Shown here piece after piece: positions 1 to 7,601 of a DNA stretch of 64,000 nucleotides. Made by a program: the position numbers and the translations under genes. Each line of letters begins with the position of its first letter. Within the stretch, counting starts at the first letter, position 1. A model generated the notes under the pieces. The model was not told the DNA's origin and did no database searches. It was given only the letters and a program-made list of their open reading frames with translations. The stretch comes from Kocuria rosea (GTDB lineage Bacteria > Actinomycetota > Actinomycetes > Actinomycetales > Micrococcaceae), in NCBI RefSeq assembly GCF_023715525.1, contig NZ_JAMBOG010000003.1, positions 124,001-188,000 on the forward strand, written 5' to 3'.

Positions 1-528
1 ACGCTGGCCCCGGCCGAGTACCCGGCCGACCTCGACGTCGCCTACCCCGAGCGGCTCTCCCGGGGCCTGGTCCTGGTGAAGTGGTGGCTGCTGGCGATCC
101 CGCACCTGCTCGTGGTGGGGGCCCTCACGGGCGGCGCCGGCCGGACGGGGATCGGCGCCGAGTGGGACGAGACCGGCCGGGCCACGACCGCCGGCTGGGG
201 ACCGTCCCTGCTCGGGCTGCTCGTGCTCATCGCCGCCGTCGTCCTGCTGTTCACGGGACGGTACCGCTACGAGCTCTTCGCCCTGGTCGTCGGCATCAAC
301 CGGTGGCTCTACCGGGTCGGCGCCTACGTGCTGCTGATGCGGGACGAGTACCCGCCCTTCCGGCTCGACCAGGGCCCGGTCGAGCCGCCGCCCGGGCCCG
401 GTCCGGCCACCCGACCGGCGCCGGAGCCCCCGGAGGCCGGCCGGGCGCCGTCGCCCGCCCCGCCCGAGCAGGCGCCGCCGCCGCCCCCGCGCAGCGATCC
501 CGGCGCCCCGCCCCCGCCCTGGGCGTGA
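1..528 (+). CDS. DUF4389 domain membrane protein (5' end missing)
   Basis: The reading frame is open from the first base, so the start lies outside the window; 175 residues are visible. Two membrane segments are seen (about residues 27-46, containing WWLLAIPHLLVVG, and about 62-80, containing LLGLLVLIAAVVLLF). They are followed by a conserved block with YRYELFALVVGINRW and a D-E-Y-P-P-F motif. This arrangement is typical of the DUF4389 family, a small actinobacterial membrane protein family of unknown role. The last 55 residues are a proline-rich, probably disordered, cytoplasmic tail ending in PPPPWA. The convergent neighbour starts its stop codon only 12 bases away. Function is unknown; the family call is fairly sure. 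Confidence 0.8.
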   Translation, partial: TLAPAEYPADLDVAYPERLSRGLVLVKWWLLAIPHLLVVGALTGGAGRTGIGAEWDETGRATTAGWGPSLLGLLVLIAAVVLLFTGRYRYELFALVVGINRWLYRVGAYVLLMRDEYPPFRLDQGPVEPPPGPGPATRPAPEPPEAGRAPSPAPPEQAPPPPPRSDPGAPPPPWA

Positions 529-540
529 GGCACCGGCCGG

Positions 541-1308
541 TCAGCGGAAGCGCACGCCCTCGAGCCGTGCGCGGAAGAACTCGCCCTCGTCCTGCCGGGC
601 GGTCCCCCAGCCCCAGCCGGCGCGCAGGACCGTGGGCACGCGGACCCCGGCGACGACGGCCTCCGCGGACAGCGCCACCCCGAAGGGGTGCCGGCCGTAG
701 CCGGTGCCCTCCGGGTCGCCCCAGCGCTGCATGCCGACCTCCTCCAGCCGGCCCTCGGGGTCGACGCACACCAGGGAGTCCTCGCGCTGCCCGCCGGGAG
801 CCCAGGACATCACGGCGGTGTCCGCGTCCGGCCCCGCGGACCACTGCGCCCGCAGGCAGGCCGGCGGCACGAGGACGCCCTCGCCCGCCAGGCGCCCGGC
901 GGCGCTGCGGGTCACGTCGGGCCCGGTGGCGGAGAGCACGGGGACCAGCCCCAGCAGCCGCCAGCGCATCTCCCCACCCGCGGCGCCGTAGCGGTCGAAG
1001 CCCGTGACGGGCAGCCCCAGCACCCGGGTCCGGGCGGCCCACACGAACCCGCGCGCGGGGGCGACGACCTGCTCGGCGGAGAACCGGCGCCAGCGGCCCC
1101 CCAGCCGGATCTCGCCGCGCATCGCGAGCTCCGCGGCCGTCCACGCCGGGGTGCCCGGCGGCACCGCCCGGTCCAGCCACCGCCGGGCCGGTTCCGGCAG
1201 TGCCTCCAGGACGGAGCGGTCGGCGGCGGGCGGGGCCGGAACGGGGGCAGCAGCGAGGGCCGTCCAGTCCGCGCGAGCGGCGCGCGGCACGGCACGGCAG
1301 GAGATCAC
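541..1308 (-). CDS. DUF6544-like conserved protein
   Basis: A 255-residue soluble protein resembling the actinobacterial DUF6544 (formerly DUF6920) group, whose members carry a block like RYLDRAVPPGTP near the N-terminus (here RRWLDRAVPPGTP) and a later G-R-W-x-x-F block. No catalytic motif can be assigned. The GTG start overlaps the stop of the upstream topoisomerase gene by four bases (GTGA), so the two are translationally coupled and probably co-transcribed. This is a common pairing pattern in this genome and need not mean a functional link. The family call rests on recognition of the conserved blocks; the biochemical role is unknown. Confidence 0.6.
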   Translation of the reverse strand: MISCRAVPRAARADWTALAAAPVPAPPAADRSVLEALPEPARRWLDRAVPPGTPAWTAAELAMRGEIRLGGRWRRFSAEQVVAPARGFVWAARTRVLGLPVTGFDRYGAAGGEMRWRLLGLVPVLSATGPDVTRSAAGRLAGEGVLVPPACLRAQWSAGPDADTAVMSWAPGGQREDSLVCVDPEGRLEEVGMQRWGDPEGTGYGRHPFGVALSAEAVVAGVRVPTVLRAGWGWGTARQDEGEFFRARLEGVRFR

Positions 1309-2321
1309 ATCAGGAACGAGCGCAGGGTGCGCTCGGCCGCCCGGTACGTGGAGGCGCCGATCGTCTCACCGTCCATGAACCGGTCGATCACCCGCGGGTC
1401 CACGTAGGAGCTGCGGGCGATGGCCGGGGTGTTGCCGAGGTGCTCGGCGACCTCGCGCATCGCGGCGGACACCGCCTTCTTCCGGGCGCTCGCGCTGGGC
1501 CGGGTGCCGGCGCGGGCGGCGAGCGCCAGGGCGGCGGTGACCGTGCCCTGCCACGTGCGGAAGTCCTTGGCCGTGAAGTCGGGCCCGCACTGGGTCTTCA
1601 CGAAGTCGTTGAGCCGGGCGCTCGTGGTGGGCACCCACTGCCCGTCCTCGTCCTGGTGCGCGAGCGCGGGCTCGTCGGGGTCCCGCCGGAGCATGGGGGT
1701 CAGGGCGGCGGCGAGGTCGGCGTCCTGCACGGCCACCGACCACTGGTGCCCGCTCTTGCCGGGGAAGTCGAGGTGCACCCCGGCCCCGTCCACCCGCACG
1801 TGGCGCACGAGCAGGGTGGTCACGCCGTAGGAGCCGTTGGACTGGGCGTACTCCTCGTTGCCGATCCGCAGGGCCGCGACGTCCATGAGCCGGAAGGCCG
1901 CGGCGTACGCCTTCTCCTCGGTGGGGGCCTCCGAGCGCAGCAGCCGGGTCACCGCCGGGCGGGCCCGGATCAGCGTGTCGCCGAAGTCCAGGACGCGGTC
2001 GAACTTCTCGCGGTCCTTCAGCTCCCGCCAGCGGGGGTGGTAGAGGTACTGGCGGCGACCGGCGTCGTCGACCCCGGTCGCCTGGATGTGGCCGTTGGCG
2101 TACGGGCTGATCCACACGTCCTTCCACGCCGGGGGGATCGCGAGCGCCCGGATGCGCTCGAGCTCCTCCTGCTCCTCGACCCTGCGGCCGTCGGCGTGGC
2201 GGTAGGCGAAGCCCCTGCCGTAGCCGCGGCGGGTGATGCCGGGCCGGGTGCAGTTGCTGCGCCGGAGGCGGGGCCTGCGGGCGGGGCGGGACTGCGCGGG
2301 ACTCTGCTGCGTGGCGGCCAT
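1305..2321 (-). CDS. DNA topoisomerase IB
   Basis: A 338-residue eukaryotic-like (poxvirus-type) type IB topoisomerase, which relaxes supercoils by a transient 3'-phosphotyrosyl link without ATP. The N-terminal domain carries GYGRGFAYRHADG and QYLYHPRWRE. The catalytic domain carries ALRIGNEEY (catalytic Arg), KDFRTWQGT (second catalytic Arg) and SYVDPRVID near the C-terminus, where the Tyr at about residue 306 is the expected nucleophile. Length matches the bacterial family, and all active-site blocks appear intact. The ATG at 2321 follows a GGAAGGA Shine-Dalgarno. A TACACT (-10-like, complement of 2365-2370) lies about 45 bases upstream. The gene is first in a two-gene unit with the DUF6544-like gene. 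Confidence 0.9.
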   Translation of the reverse strand: MAATQQSPAQSRPARRPRLRRSNCTRPGITRRGYGRGFAYRHADGRRVEEQEELERIRALAIPPAWKDVWISPYANGHIQATGVDDAGRRQYLYHPRWRELKDREKFDRVLDFGDTLIRARPAVTRLLRSEAPTEEKAYAAAFRLMDVAALRIGNEEYAQSNGSYGVTTLLVRHVRVDGAGVHLDFPGKSGHQWSVAVQDADLAAALTPMLRRDPDEPALAHQDEDGQWVPTTSARLNDFVKTQCGPDFTAKDFRTWQGTVTAALALAARAGTRPSASARKKAVSAAMREVAEHLGNTPAIARSSYVDPRVIDRFMDGETIGASTYRAAERTLRSFLM

Positions 2322-2427
2322 GGTGTCCTTCCGGGACCGGATCCGGGGCGCTCCGATGACAGAAAGTGTACTGATCGGCGCGGTGCCCGGGCACGGCCCT
2401 GCGGCGGCGGCCTCCTCCGGCCGGCGC

Positions 2428-3513
2428 TCAGGCCCCCGAGCGGGTGTACGCGGCGGCGCGCACGACGTCGTCGTCCTCCAGCCCGGCCCCCAGGGCCCCG
2501 CCCACGGTGGCGAGGGTGGCGGTGAGCCAGGCGAGCTTCGCGTACTCGAGCGCGCCGACGTCCCGGCCGATCACCTCCGTGAAGACGTCCCGGTCCACGA
2601 GCAACAGGGCCCCGAGCCAGGAGAGGGCGAAGACGGCGAGGTAGAAGACGAGCACCCCGATCGCCACGGTCGCGGCGGTGGCGAGGTTGAACAGGGCCAC
2701 CTGCTCGCGCTCGGCGCGCCGCCGCGGGCGCTCCCACAGCCGGGCGCCGACGACGAGCGTCCCGGTCACCGCACCGACGGCGAGCAGGCCGAGCGCCCCG
2801 AGCCGGCCCGGGCCGTACTCCGCCGCGAGCAGCCACAGGTCCGAGGCCACCAGCGTGAGCACGCCCGTGGCCACGGCCACGGCCAGCAGCCGGGACAGCC
2901 GCACCACGAGGGTCCACGGGCGGTTGGCCCGGATCATCCCCAGCAGCAGCCGCACGTTGCCGCCGAGCACGCGGGCGGTGAACTGCACGGCGTTGTCCTC
3001 CGGGCGGTCCTCGACGTCCTGGGCGCGCTGCCGGGCCCGGCGGAGCAGCTCCTCCTGCCCGTCGTCGTCGGGGTCGTAGCCGAGCAGGTCGCCGACCACG
3101 CGCACCGTGGCCTCCCGGACCTTCTGGGGCACGCGCACCGCGCCGAGGGCCGGGACGGCGACCAGCCCCACCCCGTGCACGGGGCTGAGCTGGGTGAGCA
3201 CGGGGTTGCGCCCGTCCTTGAGCGGAGCGTCCGTGAGGACGACCACGAGGTCCCAGTCCTCGTCGAGCATCCGGTCGCGGGCGGCCTCGAGCAGGTCGAG
3301 GCCGTCCGCGGGCGGGACGACCAGCCGGTCCTCGACGACGGCGACGCGCCACCGCACCCCCGGGTGGCGCTCGCGGAGCAGGCCGGGCAGCTGCGCGGCG
3401 AGGTCCCGGGGCAGGAGCGGTGCGGCCTGCGGGGAGACCACGAGGCCGAGCAGCAGCTCGGGCAGGGGTTCGGGCAGGGGTTCGGTGGCGTGGGGGGAAG
3501 GAGCGTCGGGCAC
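2428..3513 (-). CDS. Unrecognised four-helix membrane protein
   Basis: A 361-residue protein that I cannot assign to a named family. The first ~190 residues are soluble and contain alternating hydrophobic strands (LLLGLVVSPQ, WDLVVVLTDAPL, VGLVAVPALGAV), suggesting an alpha/beta domain. A polar arginine/glutamate-rich linker follows. The C-terminal half has about four membrane helices, including LLAVAVATGVLTLVASDLW and VAIGVLVFYLAVFALSWLG. The protein starts with GTG after an AGGA ribosome site. It lies 55 bases downstream of the MerR gene on the same strand and may be co-transcribed with it. Confidence 0.65.
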   Translation of the reverse strand: MPDAPSPHATEPLPEPLPELLLGLVVSPQAAPLLPRDLAAQLPGLLRERHPGVRWRVAVVEDRLVVPPADGLDLLEAARDRMLDEDWDLVVVLTDAPLKDGRNPVLTQLSPVHGVGLVAVPALGAVRVPQKVREATVRVVGDLLGYDPDDDGQEELLRRARQRAQDVEDRPEDNAVQFTARVLGGNVRLLLGMIRANRPWTLVVRLSRLLAVAVATGVLTLVASDLWLLAAEYGPGRLGALGLLAVGAVTGTLVVGARLWERPRRRAEREQVALFNLATAATVAIGVLVFYLAVFALSWLGALLLVDRDVFTEVIGRDVGALEYAKLAWLTATLATVGGALGAGLEDDDVVRAAAYTRSGA

Positions 3514-3568
3514 CGGTCAATCCTGGGGCAGGACGCCCGCGAACGCCACTCGCCGGGGGCGGAGGGGG

Positions 3569-4222
3569 CTATCGGTCGGCGTCGTCCTGCGCGGGCGCGG
3601 GGGGCGGGGCCGCGGGGCGGCCGAGGGCGGTGCTGCTGACGTCCTGGTGGGCCAGCCGGCGCAGGGCCGCCAGCACGGGCTCGTAGACGGCGGTGCCGAG
3701 CACCGCGTACTCGACGGCCGCGCCCGCGTCGTGCGCCGGGACCCCGTCGATGTCGATCCGGGCGATGGCGTGCACGTGCTCGCCGTAGCCGCGCAACCGC
3801 TGCTCGTCGATGGGCAGGCCGACCGACTCGGCGGCGGCGAGGGCGTGCTCGAGCTGGGCGACCGCGGGGTAGTGGGGGTCGTAGAACCAGCCGAGCGCCT
3901 GGATCGCCGCGCGGGCGCGGGGGTGGTCCCCGCCGGGCTCCTCCGCGTAGGGCGGCAGCGCCGCGACGGCCCGGCCGAGGGCGGCGAACAGGTCCTCGGG
4001 CGAGGAGTCGACGAGCCCGAGCACCGTGCGCGTCCTCGCCACGCTCAGGCCCACCACGTCCGTGAGCGCCCGGATGAGGGCCAGCCGGTGCAGGTGCCGC
4101 TCGCCGTACTGGGCCTGGGTCGCGCTGGTGGCCTCCCCGGGCGGGAGCAGCCCCTCGCGGAGGTAGTACTTGATGGTCGCGACCGGCACGCCCGACCGCT
4201 CGGCGAGGGAGGAGATGCGCAC
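3569..4222 (-). CDS. MerR family transcriptional regulator
   Basis: A 217-residue regulator with an N-terminal MerR winged helix: MRISSLAERSGVPVATIKYYLREGLLPPG contains the HTH and the K-Y-Y-x-R-x-G-L-L-P wing typical of the family. The region after the DNA-binding domain is longer than in metal-sensing members and has no cysteine cluster, so metal sensing is unlikely; the effector is unknown. The GTG start is preceded by AAGGGG. The gene is divergent from the membrane protein gene at 4311. Overlapping palindromes fill the 88-base gap, and this regulator is their most likely binder, controlling itself and the divergent gene. Confidence 0.85.
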   Translation of the reverse strand: MRISSLAERSGVPVATIKYYLREGLLPPGEATSATQAQYGERHLHRLALIRALTDVVGLSVARTRTVLGLVDSSPEDLFAALGRAVAALPPYAEEPGGDHPRARAAIQALGWFYDPHYPAVAQLEHALAAAESVGLPIDEQRLRGYGEHVHAIARIDIDGVPAHDAGAAVEYAVLGTAVYEPVLAALRRLAHQDVSSTALGRPAAPPPAPAQDDADR

Positions 4223-4247
4223 GGGAACCCCTTGATCGGATAGTCAA

Positions 4248-4287
4248 GGTATCCAATAATGGATACCACGGCTATCCAATAGTAGCC
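4248..4287. promoter_or_regulatory. Palindromic operator pair between MerR gene and divergent membrane gene
   Basis: GGTATCC-AATAAT-GGATACC (4248-4267) is a perfect 7+6+7 inverted repeat. It is followed immediately by GGCTA-tccaatag-TAGCC (4270-4287). A further GGATA at 4238-4242 pairs with TATCC at 4250-4254. The motif TATCCAATA occurs twice on the + strand. This AT-rich island stands out in a very GC-rich context and lies between two divergent starts, as expected for a MerR-type operator overlapping promoter elements. Confidence 0.6.
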
Positions 4288-4310
4288 GGTCGTCCTGCCG
4301 AGGAGCCGTC

Positions 4311-5308
4311 ATGAGCGCGACCGCTCGCCCTTCCCGCCCGCTGCCGGTGCCGCCGCCCGCCTCCGTGGGCCTGCACCGGCCGCTGCTGGTCCTGGCCCTG
4401 GCCATGGCGGTGCTCGCGCCGGTCAGCGCCGCCGGGCTGGTCGTGGACCCGCGGGAGCTGGCGGGGGCGCCCGTGTGGGCCAAGCCGCTGAAGTTCTCCC
4501 TCTCCGTGCTCGTCTACTCGGTGTCGCTGGCCTGGCTGCTCACCCTGCTCCAGCGGGGCCGGCGGATCGCGTGGTGGGCCGGCACCGCGACCGCCGTCCT
4601 GCTCGGCGTCGAGATGGTGATCATCGTCGGCGCCGCGGCCGCGGGCGTGCGCAGCCACTTCAACGTCTCCACCCCGCTCGCGACGACGCTGTGGATCGCG
4701 ATGGCGGCGTCCATCGCCGGCGCCTGGGTGGCGGCCCTGCTGGTCGCGGCCCTGCTGCTCCGGGCGCCCCTGGGCGACCGGGCGCGCACCCTCGCCGTGC
4801 GCGCCGGGCTGCTGATCGCCCTGCTCGGCATGGCGCTCGGGTTCCTCATGACCAGCCCCACTCCCGCGCAGCTCGCGGACTTCCGGGGCGTGGCCGGGGC
4901 GCACACGGTGGGGGCGGCCGACGGCGGGCCCGGCCTGCCTCTGGTGGGCTGGAGCACCGTGGCCGGGGACCTGCGCATCCCGCACTTCGTCGGGATGCAC
5001 GCCCTGCAGGTCCTGCCGCTGGCCGCGCTGCTGCTCGAGCGGGCGGCGCGCCGGGTGCCCGCGCTGCGCCAGGAGGCCGCGCGGGCGGGCCTGCTGTGGG
5101 TGGCCTCGGGCTTCTACCTGGGACTGCTGGGCCTGCTCACCGCCCAGGCCCTCGCGGGTCAGCCGCTGCTGCGCCCGAGCGGGGCCGTGCCGGCCTGGTG
5201 CTGGTGCTCAGCGGGCGGGCACCGGCGCCGCGACCGGGTTCTCCAGCGTCCCCGCGTACTGCAGGGACGCCGCCTGGTCGGAGAGGTCGACCATCTGCAG
5301 GGTGTTGA
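4311..5308 (+). CDS. Multi-pass membrane protein with frameshifted or lost 3' end
   Basis: The first ~295 codons encode a hydrophobic protein with about seven membrane helices (for example LLVLALAMAVLAPVSAAGLV, LWIAMAASIAGAWVAALLV, LLIALLGMALGFLMTS). It also carries the motifs AKPLKFSLS and DLRIPHFVGMHALQ, seen in conserved actinobacterial membrane proteins of unknown role. The frame does not stop where it should: after about position 5185 it becomes arginine-rich and stays open for 2.4 kb antisense to the siderophore synthetase, which cannot be real. A one-base shift at about 5190 restores a plausible end (AGLVLVLSG) and would stop at 5308, inside the convergent gene. Either a base is missing here or the true 3' end was lost. 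It is divergent from the MerR gene, which probably regulates it. Confidence 0.55.
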
Positions 5309-7601
5309 GCAGCTGCAGCCGGTTGAGGCAGGAGTGGCGGAACCGGGGGGCGAGGAGCGGGTAGCGCTCCGCGGACTCCGGGTCCGCCGCCGCCAGCTCC
5401 TGCAGGCATTGCGCGGTCACGGCCCAGAACCGCTCCACCGGCAGGAGGTCCTCGGTGTCCAGGATCCCGGCGAGGTGGCGCAGCACGCCGTCGAAGACGT
5501 CGGTGTGCACGGACAGCGCCGCGGTCGCGGGGTCCACGACGTGGCGGATCCGCTCCAGCCGCTGGGGCAGCGGCCGGTCGGCGACGACGGCGGCCTCCTC
5601 CCCGATGTCCTTCATGATCACCCGCCGCGGGACGTGCTCGTGCAGCACCAGGACCACGTTCTCCCCGTGCGGCATGAACACGAGGTCGTGCGCCAGCAGG
5701 CACCGGGCCACCGGGACCAGGTAGGCGTCCAGGAGCCGGCGCAGCCACTCCTCGGCCGGGAGCCCGGACGCCCGCACGTGCTCGGCCGCGAGGGGGACCC
5801 CGCACGCGTCGACGTGCAGGAGGGAGGCCAGCGTCGCCAGCCGCTCCCCCGGGCCGGTGCGGGCCACCGGGCTCTCCCGCCACAGGGCGGCGAGCATCTT
5901 GGTGTGGGGTCCCTCCTCCGCGTGCCCGGCCGCCGCGGCGCGGTGGTAGGCGTCCCCGGTGTAGCCGATCGCCGCGACCTCCCGCAGGACGGAGAACCCG
6001 GAGGCGGTGAGCACCGGGTCGGAGGCGACGACGTCGGCCACCCAGTCGTTGATCGCCGGGGTGTCCCGCATGTAGCGCGGGGAGAGCCCGCGCAGGAAGC
6101 CCATGTTCTGCACGGCCAGGGCGGTCTTCACGTAGTGGCGGTCGGGGCGGGAGGTGTTGAAGAAGGTCCGGACCGACTGCTGGGCCCGGTGCTCGTCGCC
6201 CGTCTCGCCCAGCAGCACGAGATCGCGGCGGGCGAGGTCGGGGGCGAAGGTCACGGTGACCCGGTGCTCCCACTGCCAGGGGTGCACCGGCAGGAAGCGG
6301 TAGTCGCGCGGGTCCAGCCCGAGCCCGCTCAGCCGGGACCGGAAGCGGTCGACGGTCCCGCGACCGAGCTCCCCGGCGTGGAGCGCGTCCTCGTCGAGGC
6401 CGCGCCCGGCGTCGAACCGGCTCAGCCGCCGGCGCGCGGCGAGCCACACGAGGCGCACGGGGCGGGCGGCCTCGGGGGCGTACCGGTCGTGCTCGGTGAC
6501 CCCGAGGCCGATGCGGCCGTTGTTGGCCACGAACCCGGGGTGGCCCTCGGTCATGGCGCCCTCGACCTCCTGGAAGCCGGCGCCCGCGAGCGCCCGGGAG
6601 GGCCGCGTCCGGTGCACGAGCTTGTAGGCCGCGGAGGCGAGGGTGCTCGCGATCTCCTCGAGATAGGTGGCCAGCAGGGACCGGGGGATGCCGAGCTCCG
6701 GGGCGAGCTCGGTGACCAGGGCCTGGGCGTCCGGCTCGGCGGCGGCGCCGTCGACGGTGCGGCGCAGCGAGCCCTCGTCGAGGACCCAGTGCTCGAGCGG
6801 GTCGCGGCGGGCGCGGAACCGGTAGCGCACGCGGCCGCCGTCGGCGCGGACCTCGAAGACGCCCGCGCCCACGGGATCGGGGTGCAGGAGGCGCTCGTGG
6901 GCGAACTCGGCGAGGGCCTTGCAGCACAGGTGGCGGTGGGCGATCCGCATCGGGTGCCGGCCGAGGTGCACGGCCGGCGCGGGGCCGCTCCCGCCCTGCG
7001 GCGCGGCGGGCGGGAGCTCGCGGGCGAGCCCGCCCAGCTCGGAGTCCGCGAACTGCTCCTGCGTGCAGGTGCTGAGCAGGGCGGTCTTGCCCGGCAGCCC
7101 GAGCCGGGCGTCCACGGTGAACCCGGCACGCTCGTTGAGCCGGTGGACGGCCGCGTTGCGTGCGTCGGGCTCGACGACGACGCGGCGCACGTGCTCCCGC
7201 CCGAACAGCCGGCACAGGGTGGCGGCCATGAGGGCGGCGCTCGTGCCGGGCACGGGGGTCCGCGCGGGGGCGAGGAGCAGGTGCATCCCGACGTCGCCCT
7301 CGCGGTGGTCGTAGCGGCCGGCGAGCAGGACCGCGGCGGGGTCGTAGGTCTCCACGAGCCCGAGCGGCACGCCGTCGAGGCGGGCGAACCACGCGTCGGC
7401 GTGCGGGTCGGCGGCGAGGTCCTCGTAGGCGCGGCGCACCCGGCCGGGGACGGCGTCGAGCATGCCCCAGAACCGGGAGCGGGGGTGGGTGAGCCAGGCG
7501 TGCACCAGCTCGACGGTCGGGTCGTCGGGGACCAGGGGCTCGAGGGTGAGGACGCCGCCGGGGGTGGCGAGACGGGCGGGGGGCACGGCGTGGGGGTTCA
7601 T
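5208..7601 (-). CDS. GNAT acyltransferase-IucA/IucC siderophore synthetase fusion
   Basis: A 797-residue two-domain enzyme. Residues 1 to ~180 are a GNAT-type N-acyltransferase of the hydroxamate siderophore kind (HAWLTHPRSRFWGML, GMHLLLAP, RRVVVEPDARN, a RhbD/DesC-like domain) that acylates an N-hydroxylated diamine. Residues ~220-797 are an ATP-dependent NIS synthetase (IucA/IucC plus FhuF-like C-terminal region), with HPxHPxxK-like HLGRHPMRIAHRHLCCK, VHPWQWEH, FNTSRPDRHYVKTALAV and FMPHGENVVLVL. These condense the hydroxamate with a carboxylate. The ATG at 7601 overlaps the stop of the hydroxylase gene (ATGA). It is third in the iron-regulated biosynthetic operon and is equivalent to DesC plus DesD in one chain. 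The product is probably a ferrioxamine-type hydroxamate; the exact molecule cannot be read from sequence. Confidence 0.9.
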   Translation of the reverse strand: MNPHAVPPARLATPGGVLTLEPLVPDDPTVELVHAWLTHPRSRFWGMLDAVPGRVRRAYEDLAADPHADAWFARLDGVPLGLVETYDPAAVLLAGRYDHREGDVGMHLLLAPARTPVPGTSAALMAATLCRLFGREHVRRVVVEPDARNAAVHRLNERAGFTVDARLGLPGKTALLSTCTQEQFADSELGGLARELPPAAPQGGSGPAPAVHLGRHPMRIAHRHLCCKALAEFAHERLLHPDPVGAGVFEVRADGGRVRYRFRARRDPLEHWVLDEGSLRRTVDGAAAEPDAQALVTELAPELGIPRSLLATYLEEIASTLASAAYKLVHRTRPSRALAGAGFQEVEGAMTEGHPGFVANNGRIGLGVTEHDRYAPEAARPVRLVWLAARRRLSRFDAGRGLDEDALHAGELGRGTVDRFRSRLSGLGLDPRDYRFLPVHPWQWEHRVTVTFAPDLARRDLVLLGETGDEHRAQQSVRTFFNTSRPDRHYVKTALAVQNMGFLRGLSPRYMRDTPAINDWVADVVASDPVLTASGFSVLREVAAIGYTGDAYHRAAAAGHAEEGPHTKMLAALWRESPVARTGPGERLATLASLLHVDACGVPLAAEHVRASGLPAEEWLRRLLDAYLVPVARCLLAHDLVFMPHGENVVLVLHEHVPRRVIMKDIGEEAAVVADRPLPQRLERIRHVVDPATAALSVHTDVFDGVLRHLAGILDTEDLLPVERFWAVTAQCLQELAAADPESAERYPLLAPRFRHSCLNRLQLLNTLQMVDLSDQAASLQYAGTLENPVAAPVPAR

